64,000 nt of DNA, taken from Acidobacteriota bacterium (GTDB lineage Bacteria; Acidobacteriota; UBA6911; RPQK01; DATIPO01). The notes under the pieces were generated by a model. It ran no database searches, was not told where the DNA came from, and saw only the letters and a program-made list of their open reading frames with translations. A program made the position numbers and the translations under genes. Shown here one piece after another: positions 25,237 to 34,927 of the stretch. Position 1 is the stretch's first letter, and each line of letters begins with the position of its first letter. The DNA lies in the NCBI GenBank assembly GCA_035471785.1, contig DATIPQ010000103.1:1-64000 (forward strand), given 5' to 3'.

Positions 25237-26262
25237 TCAGCCGCGGTCTTGTCGCCGCAGCTCGCGGATTTCCTTCTCCAGCCGGCGGACGGTCTTGACC
25301 AACTCGGGAAAACGGTGCATGAGGACATAGTTCTTCTTCCACAAACGCGTGTCCATCTCGGGCGAGCCGGACACCATCGTCCCCGGCTCCACGTCCTTGC
25401 CGACACCGGACTGGGCCGTGACCACGGCGTCGTCTCCGATGGTCAGGTGGCCGGCCAGCCCGACCTGACCGGCCAGGCGGACGCGCCGGCCGACCTTGGT
25501 GCTGCCGGCCAGTCCCGCCTGAGCCGCCACGACGCTGTCGGAACCGACGGCGGATCCGTGGCCGATCTGCACCAAGTTGTCGATCTTGGCCCCCTTGCTG
25601 ATGCGCGTTTCGCCGACGGTGGCGCGGTCGATGCAGGTGTTGGCGCCCACTTCCACGTCGTCCTCCAAGATGACCAGTCCCGATTGCACCATCTTGTGAT
25701 ACTCGCCACCCGAGTCGGGAGCAAAGCCGAAACCGTCGGCGCCGATGACGGCTCCGTTCTGCAGCACCACCCGGTCGCCGATGCGCACGTGCTCGCGCAC
25801 CACGGCTCCCGAGTGGGCCTCGAAATCGCTGCCGATCTGCGCATAGGGATAGATGACGACGTTGGGATGAAGCACGGCTCCGCGGCCGATGCTGGCGCCC
25901 TCGCCGATGACCACGTTGGCGGCCAGGGCATGGTCTTCGCCCAGTCGGGCCGTCTCGGCCACCCAGGCCGTGGGGTGTATGCCGGGCACCACCTGGGGAG
26001 GCTGATAAAAGAACTCGATGGCCCGCGCGAAGGCCAGGTAAGGGTTGTCGGTGACCAGGCGGGGAATGTCGGTTTCGACTCCGGGCGCCGTCAGCACGGC
26101 CCCGGCCCGGGTCTCCTTGAGCTTGGCGCGGTACTTAGGATTGGAAAGAAAGGTGAGCTGATCGGGCCCCGCTTCCTCGATTCCGGCCACGCCCTCGATC
26201 TCGAGATCTTCAGGCCCCTTGAGTTCACAGCCCAGGCGGCGGGCAATTTCATCTAGTCTCAT
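25237..26262 (-). CDS. lpxD: UDP-3-O-(3-hydroxyacyl)glucosamine N-acyltransferase
   Basis: LpxD adds the second hydroxyacyl chain in lipid A synthesis. Residues 1-95 form the uridine-binding domain (LTFLSNPKY), and 98-300 are a left-handed beta-helix of hexapeptide repeats with the catalytic His in QIGHGSAVG. A C-terminal helix binds acyl-ACP. The 341 residues match the family's normal length. Its presence is direct evidence for a lipopolysaccharide outer membrane. It is divergent from murJ, with 74 bases between starts. Confidence 0.96.
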   Translation of the reverse strand: MRLDEIARRLGCELKGPEDLEIEGVAGIEEAGPDQLTFLSNPKYRAKLKETRAGAVLTAPGVETDIPRLVTDNPYLAFARAIEFFYQPPQVVPGIHPTAWVAETARLGEDHALAANVVIGEGASIGRGAVLHPNVVIYPYAQIGSDFEAHSGAVVREHVRIGDRVVLQNGAVIGADGFGFAPDSGGEYHKMVQSGLVILEDDVEVGANTCIDRATVGETRISKGAKIDNLVQIGHGSAVGSDSVVAAQAGLAGSTKVGRRVRLAGQVGLAGHLTIGDDAVVTAQSGVGKDVEPGTMVSGSPEMDTRLWKKNYVLMHRFPELVKTVRRLEKEIRELRRQDRG

Positions 26263-26336
26263 CAGGTGCCGATGATATCGTATCGCGGACCCATCGCTAA
26301 AGATGCGGCGACTAATAGGGATGGGCGTGGAGACGC

Positions 26337-28019
26337 ATGAGCAGTCAATCTGAGAAGGATCCTCAGCCGGCGCGGGGCAACGGTCAGAGGGGCGAGGCGG
26401 CCCGCGCCGCCGGACTGGTTTCTTTGGCCGTCTTGTGCAGCCGCATCCTGGGGCTGGTGCGGGAGATGGTTTTCTCGCGCCTGCTGGGCGCCAGCTTGGC
26501 CATGGACGCCCTGCGGGTGGCCTTTCTCATCCCCAACCTGCTGCGCGACCTCTTTGCCGAAGGAGCCCTTTCATCGGCCTTCGTCCCCACCTTCACCGAC
26601 TACCTGCGCAACAAGTCGAGGAGTGAGGCCTGGCACCTGGCGGGCCTGGTCATGAGTCTGCTGATGATGGTGCTGAGCGCCTTCGCCCTGCTGCTGCTGG
26701 CCTTTCCGCGTCAAGCCATGCTGCTGGCCGCGGCAGGTTTCGCCGATGATCCCGAAAAGGCCCGTCTGACGGCCTTCCTCCTGCAGATCCTGTCGCCTTT
26801 TCTGCTCTTCGTGGCGCTGGCTTCGGTGGCCATGGGCATCCTCAACGCCCTGGGACACTACTTTCTGCCGGCCCTGGCCCCTGCTTTCTTCAACCTGGCC
26901 GTGATCGTCTCGGGATTCACCCTGGCGCCCTATCTGGAGTCCCAGGGTTACAATCCCGCCGCCGGACTCGCCCTGGGAATGCTGGCGGGAGGCGTGCTTC
27001 AGTTCGCCGTACAGGTGCCCCTGATGCGCCGCAACGGATTCCGCTTCCGTCCGGGACTCGACCTCAATCACCCCGGCATCCGGCGAATCCTGCGGCTGAT
27101 GGGGCCGGCGGTGGTGGGGATCAGCGCCGTGCAGGCCAATGTCCTCATCAGCATGCAGATGGCATCTTACCTGGAGCCCAGCGATGGAGTCGTGTCCTGG
27201 CTGGGCTACGCTTTCCGCATCATTTACCTGCCCATCGGAATGTTCGGGGTGGCCGTGGGAACCGTCAATTTGCGCAACGTTTCCCTGCTGGCCGCCGAGG
27301 GACGCCAGCAGGAGGTGCGGGCCAACGTCTGCCATTCCTTGAGGCTGGTGACCTTGCTGGCCCTGCCCTCCATGGCCGGAATGCTGCTGCTGGCAGAACC
27401 TCTGGTCAGACTGCTCTACGAGGGGGGCCGCTTCAGCGCCGAAAGCACCTACGCCACCGCCCTGGCCCTCATGGTCTACGCCGTGGCCCTTCCGGCCTAC
27501 AGTTGCCAGAAGGTCTACGTCCCCACCTTCTACGCCCTCGACGACACCCGCACTCCGGTGCGCATCAGCATACTTTCGGTGGCGGTCAACGTCGTCTTCA
27601 GCCTGACCCTGGTATTCCTGGTGCTGCAGCCCGTGGCTCCGCGCAGCGCCTACCTGGGACTGGCTCTGGGGACGGGCGTTTCCATCAGCCTGCAGGTGGG
27701 ATTGCTGGCGCGCGCGCTGCGCATCCGCCTGGGCAGCATGCGGGCCCAGTTAGCTCCGGCCCTGGCCCGAATGGCCGGCGCCACGGCGGTCATGACGATC
27801 GGCGTCTATCTGCTGCACTCCGCCCTCGGGGAGTGGCTCTCGGGCTCGCGCTGGAGCCAGGCCCTCCTGCTGGCGGCTTGCATCGCCGGGGGGGGCGCTC
27901 TCTACTTCGCCTGCTGCCTGGTGTTGGGTGTGGAAGAAGTCAAGGAACTGACCGCCGGGCTGCGCAACCGCCTCTCCGGCCGCGGCAGGGGAGCCAGCCG
28001 CCAGGAAGGAGACAAATGA
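26337..28019 (+). CDS. murJ: Lipid II flippase MurJ
   Basis: MurJ moves lipid II across the inner membrane for peptidoglycan synthesis. The 560 residues carry about 14 hydrophobic helices, with family segments RILGLVREMVFSRLLG, PNLLRDLFAEGALSSAFVP and AYSCQKVYVPTFYALDDTRTPV. A soluble Arg-rich N- and C-terminus flank the core. It overlaps xerD by 4 bases, so the two are translationally coupled. Start ATG follows a weak purine-rich site. Confidence 0.95.
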   Translation: MSSQSEKDPQPARGNGQRGEAARAAGLVSLAVLCSRILGLVREMVFSRLLGASLAMDALRVAFLIPNLLRDLFAEGALSSAFVPTFTDYLRNKSRSEAWHLAGLVMSLLMMVLSAFALLLLAFPRQAMLLAAAGFADDPEKARLTAFLLQILSPFLLFVALASVAMGILNALGHYFLPALAPAFFNLAVIVSGFTLAPYLESQGYNPAAGLALGMLAGGVLQFAVQVPLMRRNGFRFRPGLDLNHPGIRRILRLMGPAVVGISAVQANVLISMQMASYLEPSDGVVSWLGYAFRIIYLPIGMFGVAVGTVNLRNVSLLAAEGRQQEVRANVCHSLRLVTLLALPSMAGMLLLAEPLVRLLYEGGRFSAESTYATALALMVYAVALPAYSCQKVYVPTFYALDDTRTPVRISILSVAVNVVFSLTLVFLVLQPVAPRSAYLGLALGTGVSISLQVGLLARALRIRLGSMRAQLAPALARMAGATAVMTIGVYLLHSALGEWLSGSRWSQALLLAACIAGGGALYFACCLVLGVEEVKELTAGLRNRLSGRGRGASRQEGDK

Positions 28020-28969
28020 GCAGGGGGGAGAAAGACGCTGAGCGGGCCTTCGACGGCTACATCCGCTATCTGCAGGTTGAGCGCGGACTCGCCTCCAACA
28101 CCGTCAAGGCCTACCGCCGAGACGTGCAGCAGTTCTTCGACTTTCTGGCGCGGCAGGAGAAGGTCACGGCTCTGCGAGCCGAAAAGGCCCACCTGACGCG
28201 CTACCTGCGCGAACTGCACGGTCGGCTCGCCTCGGCATCCGTCCACCGCAAGATCGTCAGCCTCCGCTCCTTCTACCGTTTTCTGCTCAACGACGGATAC
28301 CTCTCTTACGATCCCTCGGAAACCCTGGAAACGCCCCGCGTCTTCCGTTCCCTGCCCCAGTACCTGGAATTCGCCGAGGTGGAAGCCCTCTTGCAACAGC
28401 CCGACTTATCGACGCGCTACGGCCTGCGCGACCGCACCATGCTGGAAGTGCTCTACGCCACGGGGCTGAGGGTGAGCGAACTGGTCAAGCTGCGGCTGGA
28501 CGCCGTCAACCGCGAGGAAGGCTACCTCATGACCATGGGCAAGGGATCCAAGGAACGTCTGGTCCCCTTCGGCGACGCCGCCCTGGGATGGCTGGAACGA
28601 TACCTCGGGCAAGGCCGTCCGCAGTTCACCGGGAAAACCGGCCCCAGCCCCTACCTTTTCCTGACCCAGCAGGGCGGATGCATGAGCCGGCAGCTCTTCT
28701 GGAAGCTGGTGGTCCGCTACGGCAACCAGGCCGGCATCCGCAAGGCCAAACTCTCGCCCCATAAGCTGCGCCACAGTTTCGCCACCCACCTGCTGGAGAA
28801 CGGAGCCGACATCAGGGCCGTTCAGGTGATGCTGGGACACGCCGACATCTCCACCACTCAGATCTACACCCACGTGGCCCGCGAACGCCTCAAGAAGATC
28901 TACGACAAGAGCCATCCGCGAGCCCGGGCTTCGCACCTACCGGACTCCAAAAACCAACTCCCGGAATGA
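28016..28969 (+). CDS. xerD: Site-specific tyrosine recombinase XerD/XerC
   Basis: Xer recombinases resolve chromosome dimers at dif. The 317-residue protein has the N-terminal SAM-like domain and the catalytic set R152 (TGLRVSEL), K179 (KGSKER), H249 and R252 (HKLRHSF), H275 (LGHADIS) and nucleophile Y284 (QIYTH). ATG 28016 overlaps the murJ stop and has AAGGAG just upstream. XerD is favoured over XerC by the length and by HKLRHSFATHLLENGAD. No dif site is visible here. Confidence 0.93.
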   Translation: MSRGEKDAERAFDGYIRYLQVERGLASNTVKAYRRDVQQFFDFLARQEKVTALRAEKAHLTRYLRELHGRLASASVHRKIVSLRSFYRFLLNDGYLSYDPSETLETPRVFRSLPQYLEFAEVEALLQQPDLSTRYGLRDRTMLEVLYATGLRVSELVKLRLDAVNREEGYLMTMGKGSKERLVPFGDAALGWLERYLGQGRPQFTGKTGPSPYLFLTQQGGCMSRQLFWKLVVRYGNQAGIRKAKLSPHKLRHSFATHLLENGADIRAVQVMLGHADISTTQIYTHVARERLKKIYDKSHPRARASHLPDSKNQLPE

Positions 28970-29020
28970 GAGTGGGTCTGCCTGCCGCACCCCGTCGGCG
29001 TTGGCCCAAGAATCAGCTCG

Positions 29021-29794
29021 TTATTCCTGCTCGGCGCCGACCCGTCGGGCGGCTTCGCGCTGCAGGCGGTTGAGGGTTCGCCGGGCGTGGCGGATCTTGA
29101 GGCGCAGGGCGCGGTCATAACTGAGGCGGTCATAGGTGCGGCGCAGGGCGTGGCTGAGCGAAGAAACGTCGCGGCGCATCAGCCGGCTCAATTCCACCAG
29201 CGAGAGGTGGGGCGTTTCCTTGACGAGCACGGTAGCCACCGCCCGCGCTTCGGCCAGTTCGCGGCGGCGGGAAGGCGAGGCCAACTGCTGACGGTCGATG
29301 GCATAGGTTTCACAGACCGCCTGTTCCACGTCCTGCAGGGAGACCTGGGGCACCTGGCGGGCGCGGGCCCGCTCAACCCACTTCTCGATGAACTCGTCGT
29401 CGACCTCCTCCACCCACTCCGTAATCTCGCCCGGCCACACCTGCTGGATGTCGGTGCCCAGAACCTGCAGGATGCGGAAGAGATTTTCGAGGCTCATGCG
29501 GTAGCGGCCCGTTTCCAGACAGGAATACGACCCCAAGGGGATTCCGGTGCGGCGGGCCATGTCCTGCACGCGAATTCCCTTCTCGATGCGGATCCTGCGC
29601 ACCGTCGAGGAGACGAATTCGTTGACCGGATCGGTCTTGCTGCCCAATGCGAGGCTTCCTTCCAGGTTTCCCCAGGTCGCCAGCCGCCGTTCGCGGAAGA
29701 GCCCAGGGGTATGCATGCGGGTCCAAACCTTGACTGTGCAGGCACCTTGAAAATCAGAGCCCGCGGTTGCGTCAAACGTTGAAGCGGTAATCAT
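29021..29794 (-). CDS. XRE helix-turn-helix protein with DnaA domain IV-like C-terminus (paralogue 1)
   Basis: The XRE domain spans about residues 59-115 (IRIEKGIRVQDMARRTGIPLGSY, NLFRILQVLG). After an acidic linker, residues 155-225 resemble the DnaA DNA-binding domain: VSLQDVEQAVCETY, then RRRELAEARAVATVLVKE, and RRDVSSLSHALRR where DnaA has GRDHSTV. The same two-part architecture occurs at 34928-35539. The N-terminal 55 residues are uncertain; later starts such as 29716 are possible because no good ribosome site precedes 29794. It lies downstream of the sucAB genes on the same strand and converges with xerD. A sequence-specific regulator is likely; its targets are unknown. Confidence 0.8.
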   Translation of the reverse strand: MITASTFDATAGSDFQGACTVKVWTRMHTPGLFRERRLATWGNLEGSLALGSKTDPVNEFVSSTVRRIRIEKGIRVQDMARRTGIPLGSYSCLETGRYRMSLENLFRILQVLGTDIQQVWPGEITEWVEEVDDEFIEKWVERARARQVPQVSLQDVEQAVCETYAIDRQQLASPSRRRELAEARAVATVLVKETPHLSLVELSRLMRRDVSSLSHALRRTYDRLSYDRALRLKIRHARRTLNRLQREAARRVGAEQE

Positions 29795-30248
29795 GGTAGC
29801 AAATCGATATTGTAAATACCAAGGTGCTTTTGTTAAAACTATCCCTTCGTGGTGGCACTGCTCAGCCCAACTCCACTATCGGTTTCAGAACGGTTTGACG
29901 GGAGTATCCGCGGTGGCCAAGCCATCAATCTCTGTTCCCGCCAGTAAAGACATTGTTTACAGAGACTTAGCTCCAGCGGATGAAAGCGCACGGCGATTTC
30001 CGACTGGCAAGCCCGAAGCGCCGGACTCCTCTACCTCTAACGTTCCCGCACCCGCCATGGACGAGATAAAAAGACCATTTTTGCGAGAATTCCTGGATTC
30101 AGAGCCGATTGATTGCTAGCCGTTATGTGCTAATCAAGAAAACGTGTCAGTAAAGGACTGAAGCGGTTGCGGAGGGATAGACCTCGAGGGCCCTGAGGAC
30201 GCCCACAGATCGCTTGGCGCCCTTTGCCGGGGGCATGGGGTCCTGCTC
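29795..30248. other. Intergenic stretch, no gene seen
   Basis: About 450 bases upstream of paralogue 1 contain no supported gene. An inverted repeat GTAAA-N7-TTTAC at 29944-29960 and AT-rich patches near 29800-29840 could belong to the promoter or operator of the regulator. The one moderately long plus-strand frame (29793-30119) has no ribosome site and a non-globular product, so it is left out. Confidence 0.5.
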
Positions 30249-30392
30249 TTAGCGGCGAGGTGAAGATCTGCGCAACGAGAGGCGCAGGCGGGAATAGAGA
30301 CGGGCCAAGCCGCCCACCAGGAAGGGCAGGCCCAAAATCAGCAGGTGGGTTAGGGAAAGCGTCATCTGCTCATGATGGAGAAGAGGCGGCAT
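30249..30392 (-). CDS. Candidate 47-residue membrane protein downstream of sucB
   Basis: The frame encodes a short polar start, one hydrophobic helix (LTHLLILGLPFLVGGLA) and a strongly basic C-terminus (RLYSRLRLSLRRSSPRR), a typical single-span small membrane protein. GAGGAG lies about 10 bases before the ATG. It begins 72 bases after the sucB stop on the same strand. Short length means chance cannot be excluded. Confidence 0.45.
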   Translation of the reverse strand: MPPLLHHEQMTLSLTHLLILGLPFLVGGLARLYSRLRLSLRRSSPRR

Positions 30393-30464
30393 TTCAGACT
30401 GGCTCCTCGATCGGACGGATTGTACGGGGACGGCCCGCTTTGCCGACTTTAGCAGATCGGAGGC

Positions 30465-31913
30465 TCAGATTTCCAGCATCATGCGTTCGGGATCTTCCAC
30501 GCACTGGCAAATGCGTTTCAGGAAGGTGACGGCTTCTCGTCCGTCGATGACCCGGTGGTCGTAGCTGAGGGCCAGGTACATCATGGGACGCACTTCCACC
30601 GAATCTCCCACCGCCACCGGGCGCCTTTGTATGGAATGCATGCCCAGCACGCCGCTTTGGGGGGGATTGAGTATGGGAGTGGAGAGGAGCGAACCGAACA
30701 CGCCTCCGTTGGAGATGGTGAACACCCCTCCGCTGAGTTCGTCCAGCGAGATTTTCTTCTCGCGCACCTTGCGGGCCAGCTCGGCGATCTCGCTTTCCAC
30801 CTCGGCGAAGCTGAGGCGGTCGGCCTGGCGCAGCACGGGCACTACCAGTCCGCGTTCCGAACTGACGGCGATCCCGATGTCATAGTAGTGGTTCTCGACG
30901 ATCTCCTCTCCCTCGATCTGCCGATTGACCTCGGGAACGGTCTTGAGCGCGTCCACGACCGCCTTGACGAAGAAGGACATGAAACCCAGTTTGATGCCGT
31001 ACTTCTCTTCAAAATCCTTCTTGTGACGATCTCTCCAGGCCATCAGGTTGGTCAGGTCGGCTTCGTTGAAGGTGGTGAGAATGGCTGCCGTGTGCTGGGC
31101 CTGAACCAGGCGCTCAGCGATGCGCTTGCGCAGCGAACTCATCTTGCTGCGCGTTTGGCGGCCGGTCTCCCCCGGCTCTCGACGCTCGGGCGTCGGGGAC
31201 GGCGCCGGGCGGTCCTGCTGCCGGGGCGCGGCCTGAGACGGCTGGGCGCCGCTGCGCAGGAGATTGAGATGGCGAATAACGTCGCCCTTGCTGAGGCGCC
31301 GCCCGCTGCTTTCGATGTCGTCGGGGTCGATCTGGTGCTCGCGGATCATGCGGCGCACGGAGGGTGGCACGAAGAGCTGCTTGGAGGCGGCCGACGCCTC
31401 ATCCTGCGCCTGCACCGGCTTGGGACCGGGACGCTCTTGCGGACCGGCGGCGGAATCCTCCTTTTCGTCGGCTTCCCGGCGCTCTTCCTGAGCCTCCTCT
31501 TCCCGGGCCTCCTCTTCTCGGGCCTCCTCTTCCCGGGCCTCCTCTTCCCGGGCCTCCTCTTTCTGGCCTTTGGATTTGCCCTGGCCGGCTTGCTGCTTTT
31601 CTTGAGCGGCCTTTTCCTCCTCCTCTTCCTCGGGGGCGGCCTCCTGGCTCTCCCCTGTTTCGGCCTCCTCGCTTTTCTGGGCCGATTCGTCGATCTTGGC
31701 CACCACCTGGCCCACTTCGACGTCTTCCTCTGCGCTTACCATGAGTTCGATGCGGCCCGCCTGCTCGGCGTTGATGGTGACGGTCACCTTGTCGGTTTCC
31801 AGTTCGAAGAGTTCGTCATCGACTTCTACGAAGTCGCCGTCCTCGACCAGCCAGGCGGCCAGGATGCCTTCGCTGATCGACTCGCCGACTTCGGGAACCT
31901 TGACTTCAATCAT
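30465..31913 (-). CDS. sucB: Dihydrolipoyl succinyltransferase, E2 of 2-oxoglutarate dehydrogenase
   Basis: E2 transfers succinyl groups from the lipoyl arm to CoA. The N-terminal lipoyl domain has the modified Lys in LETDKVTV (residue about 42). A long Glu/Ala/Arg linker follows, then an E3-binding domain ([15 protein letters not shown]), and the catalytic domain ends with [16 protein letters not shown], carrying His and Asp. The linker contains a five-fold 15-bp tandem repeat. Length 482 exceeds the 405 of E. coli because of that linker. It follows sucA by 70 bases; the E3 gene lpd is not nearby. Confidence 0.95.
   Translation of the reverse strand: MIEVKVPEVGESISEGILAAWLVEDGDFVEVDDELFELETDKVTVTINAEQAGRIELMVSAEEDVEVGQVVAKIDESAQKSEEAETGESQEAAPEEEEEEKAAQEKQQAGQGKSKGQKEEAREEEAREEEAREEEAREEEAQEERREADEKEDSAAGPQERPGPKPVQAQDEASAASKQLFVPPSVRRMIREHQIDPDDIESSGRRLSKGDVIRHLNLLRSGAQPSQAAPRQQDRPAPSPTPERREPGETGRQTRSKMSSLRKRIAERLVQAQHTAAILTTFNEADLTNLMAWRDRHKKDFEEKYGIKLGFMSFFVKAVVDALKTVPEVNRQIEGEEIVENHYYDIGIAVSSERGLVVPVLRQADRLSFAEVESEIAELARKVREKKISLDELSGGVFTISNGGVFGSLLSTPILNPPQSGVLGMHSIQRRPVAVGDSVEVRPMMYLALSYDHRVIDGREAVTFLKRICQCVEDPERMMLEI
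31491..31565 (-). repeat. Five-unit 15-bp tandem repeat inside sucB
   Basis: Five consecutive 15-base units (core GGCCTCCTCTTCCCG on the plus strand) encode repeats of EEARE in the linker between the lipoyl and E3-binding domains. Units three and four are identical; the others differ by one to three bases. Near-identity suggests recent slippage. The unit is a multiple of three, so copy-number change lengthens the linker without breaking the frame. Confidence 0.85.
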
Positions 31914-31983
31914 GGGGGACTATCCTTTCCAATCTGAGCCGGCGACTCGCCCATGCGGTGAGAGGCTGCGGCGGCAGGGCACA

Positions 31984-34755
31984 TCAGGCCCAATCACCGC
32001 CTTTGACGGCTTCAGGACGTTCATCTTCAGCTTGAAAGACGGCTTCAACCAGTTCCTGCTGCTCCCTTGCGTGCACGGAATGGTACCCGGTGGCCGGGCT
32101 GGAGCTGGGATCTCGTCCAACGTAATTGAGGGGCAAATCGGGAAACAAGCGGCGCAACCGGGGGTGCATGAACATCCAGCCGCCGCGGTTGGCCGATTCT
32201 TCCTGAGCCCAAACCACTTCCTCGATGTGGGAGTAGCGTTGCACAACGCTGCGCAACTGCTCCAGCGGGTAGGGGTAGAATTGTTCCACCCTGATCAGGG
32301 CCGCCGAGGCCTCTTCCTTCTCCTGGCGGCGCTGCAGCAGATCATAGTAGACCTTGCCGCTGCACAGCACCAGCCGCTTGGCCTGGCGGGGCTGCTCGGG
32401 ATCGTCCAGAACTTCTTGAAAGCGTCCCTGGCTGAAGTCCTCCAGGGGAGAGACGCAGAGCTTGTGACGCAGCAGGCTCTTGGGCGCCATGATGATGAGG
32501 GGACGCCGGAAAGGCCGCTTGAGCTGCCGGCGCAGGACGTGGAAATAGTTGGCCGGGGTGGTCAGATTGCAGACCTGGATGTTGTCTTCGGCGCAGGCTG
32601 CCAGGTAGCGTTCCAAATAAGCACTGGAGTGCTCCGGTCCCTGTCCCTCGTAGCCGTGGGGCAGCAACATGACCAGTCCGGCGGTCCGCTTCCACTTCGA
32701 CTGGGAAGAGACGATGAACTGGTCGATGATGACTTGGGCTCCGTTGGCGAAGTCGCCGAACTGAGCTTCCCAAAGCACCAGCATGTAGGGCTCGGAGTAA
32801 GCGTATCCGAAGTCGAAGCCCAACACCGCGGCCTCGGAGAGCATGCTGTTGTAGACACAGAAGCGCTCCTGCCCGGCCTCGATGTGCTCCAGCGGGATGT
32901 AGGATTCCTGGGTCTTGGTGTCCTGCCACACCGAGTGACGTTGAGAAAAGGTGCCTCGCGCCGAGTCCTGTCCGGAAAGGCGCACCGGAAGCCCCTCGAT
33001 CAGGAGCGAACCGAAGGCCAGCAACTCGGCGAAGGGCCAGTCGATGTCGCCTTTCTCCTCCACCGCTTCCATGCGCTTGGGCAGGGCCCTCTTGATCTTG
33101 GGATTGAGGGCGAAGCCTTGGGGGACGGTGGTGAGGGCCCGGGCCACCTTGACCAGGTCGTCGTGGCCGACCTTGGTTTCCACCGGCTCATGGGAGTAGG
33201 GCTGGTCGAGACCTTCCCACAATTCCCCGAAAGCCTGGGGCACCAGTTCGGGCTGGTCCTGCTTGAGCGTCTCCAACTCTTGCTGAAGGCGCTGATCGAA
33301 TTCTTTCCTCTGCTCCTCCGCCTCCTCCTCGCTCAGCTCACAGCAATCGACCAGGTGGTCGATGTAGATTTCGCGCACCGGCGGGCGGTTCTCGATCTTC
33401 TTATAGAGCTGTGGTTGAGTGAAGCGCGGTTCGTCCCCCTCGTTGTGGCCGTGGCGCCGGTAGCAGACCAGGTCGATGACGACGTCCTTGGCGAACTGCT
33501 GGCGGAAGCGCAGGGCCAGTTCGGTGACGTAGACCACGGCCTCGGGGTCATCGCCGTTGACGTGGAAGATGGGCGCTCCCACCATTTTGGCGACGTCGGT
33601 GGGGTAAAGGGTGGAGCGGGCGTCTTCCGGGGAGGTGGTAAAACCGATCTGGTTGTTGACCACGATGTGGACGGATCCGCCGGTGCGGTAGCCGGGCAGT
33701 TCCGAGAGGTTGAAAGCCTCGGCCACCAATCCCTGTCCCGAGAAAGCGGCATCGCCGTGGAGCAAGAGGGGGACCACCTTGCGGCGTTCCTTGATGTCGT
33801 CGTGGCGCCGCTGCTTGGCCCGGGTGCGTCCCAGCACCACCGGATCGACGGCTTCCAGATGGGAGGGATTAGCCGTCAGGCTGACCTTGATCTCGGCGCC
33901 CGACTCGGACTTGTGCTGACTGGAGTAACCGCGATGGTACTTGACGTCGCCGTCGCCGTCGACGGCCGCCGGATCGACGTCTTCAAACTCGTAGAAGATC
34001 TCGGCGTAAGGCTTGTTGAGAATGTTGGCCAGGACGTTGAGGCGTCCGCGATGAGCCATGCCCACCACCACTTCCTGCACCCCGGCCTGAGCCGCCGCCT
34101 CGATAAAGAAGTGCATGGAGGGGATCAGGCTCTCGCCGCCTTCCAGAGAGAAGCGCTTTTGACCCGGATAGCGGCGGTGCAAGAAGTTCTCGAAGACCTC
34201 GGCGTCGGTCAACTGGCGGAGTATCTGCAAGCGCTTGGCGCGGTCGAAGGAGGGCTGGTTGCGGACCGGCTCCATCTGCTCTTCCAGCCAGTCATGCATC
34301 TCGCGGTCGTTGCCGTGCAGATACTCGACTCCCACGCTGCCGCAATAGGTCTGGCGCAGGATCTCGATGGTCTCTTTGAGGGGAGCGCGGCTGGGGGGGC
34401 CCTTAAGTCCAGTTTCAAACTCCTCCTCGAGTTCCTCCTGGGAAAGCCCGAATCGAGCGGGCTCCAGGTGGGAATGGGCCCGCGTGGGCAGATCGCCCAG
34501 CGGATCGACGCGGGCAGCCAGATGTCCCTGGGCGCGGTAGGCCTCCACCAGGCGGTCGACGCGATTCTGTCCCCGCTCGGCGCGGGGATCGGCGTCGCCC
34601 AGACCCATCTCGAATCCGCGGAAGAAGTGTCCCCAATCAGCCGAAACCGACTCGGGGTCCTCTTTCCAGCGGCGATACAGCTCTTCGATGAAGTCCGCAC
34701 TAGCTGATAGGGGCGCGGACGCCTTGCGCATGACAGCTGACTCGGACGTGGACAC
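31984..34755 (-). CDS. sucA: 2-oxoglutarate dehydrogenase E1 component
   Basis: The thiamine-diphosphate E1 decarboxylates 2-oxoglutarate in the TCA cycle. The 923 residues (E. coli 933) show the N-terminal E2-binding start (ADFIEELYRRWKEDP), GMAHRGRLNVLANI, the ThDP motif around HVNGDDPEAV and VIDLVCYRRHGHNEGDEP, and LLPHGYEGQGPEHSSAYLERYL. The GTG at 34755 has AAGGAG about 12 bases upstream; the ATG nine codons later is a possible alternative. It lies upstream of sucB and downstream of regulator paralogue 2 on the same strand. Confidence 0.96.
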   Translation of the reverse strand: MSTSESAVMRKASAPLSASADFIEELYRRWKEDPESVSADWGHFFRGFEMGLGDADPRAERGQNRVDRLVEAYRAQGHLAARVDPLGDLPTRAHSHLEPARFGLSQEELEEEFETGLKGPPSRAPLKETIEILRQTYCGSVGVEYLHGNDREMHDWLEEQMEPVRNQPSFDRAKRLQILRQLTDAEVFENFLHRRYPGQKRFSLEGGESLIPSMHFFIEAAAQAGVQEVVVGMAHRGRLNVLANILNKPYAEIFYEFEDVDPAAVDGDGDVKYHRGYSSQHKSESGAEIKVSLTANPSHLEAVDPVVLGRTRAKQRRHDDIKERRKVVPLLLHGDAAFSGQGLVAEAFNLSELPGYRTGGSVHIVVNNQIGFTTSPEDARSTLYPTDVAKMVGAPIFHVNGDDPEAVVYVTELALRFRQQFAKDVVIDLVCYRRHGHNEGDEPRFTQPQLYKKIENRPPVREIYIDHLVDCCELSEEEAEEQRKEFDQRLQQELETLKQDQPELVPQAFGELWEGLDQPYSHEPVETKVGHDDLVKVARALTTVPQGFALNPKIKRALPKRMEAVEEKGDIDWPFAELLAFGSLLIEGLPVRLSGQDSARGTFSQRHSVWQDTKTQESYIPLEHIEAGQERFCVYNSMLSEAAVLGFDFGYAYSEPYMLVLWEAQFGDFANGAQVIIDQFIVSSQSKWKRTAGLVMLLPHGYEGQGPEHSSAYLERYLAACAEDNIQVCNLTTPANYFHVLRRQLKRPFRRPLIIMAPKSLLRHKLCVSPLEDFSQGRFQEVLDDPEQPRQAKRLVLCSGKVYYDLLQRRQEKEEASAALIRVEQFYPYPLEQLRSVVQRYSHIEEVVWAQEESANRGGWMFMHPRLRRLFPDLPLNYVGRDPSSSPATGYHSVHAREQQELVEAVFQAEDERPEAVKGGDWA

Positions 34756-34927
34756 TTTACTAGCGCTCTCCTTCCGTCAAGGCCTCCATTATAGACGAGC
34801 AGGAGGTATGGCGGGTTTCGAGGGCACAAAAGGGAAGCGTCCAAGCGCTGCCGGGGGACCAGGGGGGAGCCCCGGAGGAGCGACGGACCAGCGGCCCCGA
34901 GAAGCCGCCTTGGTCCGCCGTCAGCTC

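Noticed and set aside
29793-30119. 108-codon plus-strand frame in the gap beside regulator paralogue 1
   Set aside because: It starts at the paralogue promoter, lacks a ribosome site and shows no recognisable domain.
31491-31565. Short tandem array that might be read as CRISPR
   Set aside because: Units are contiguous 15-mers without spacers inside a coding gene, and no cas gene is present.
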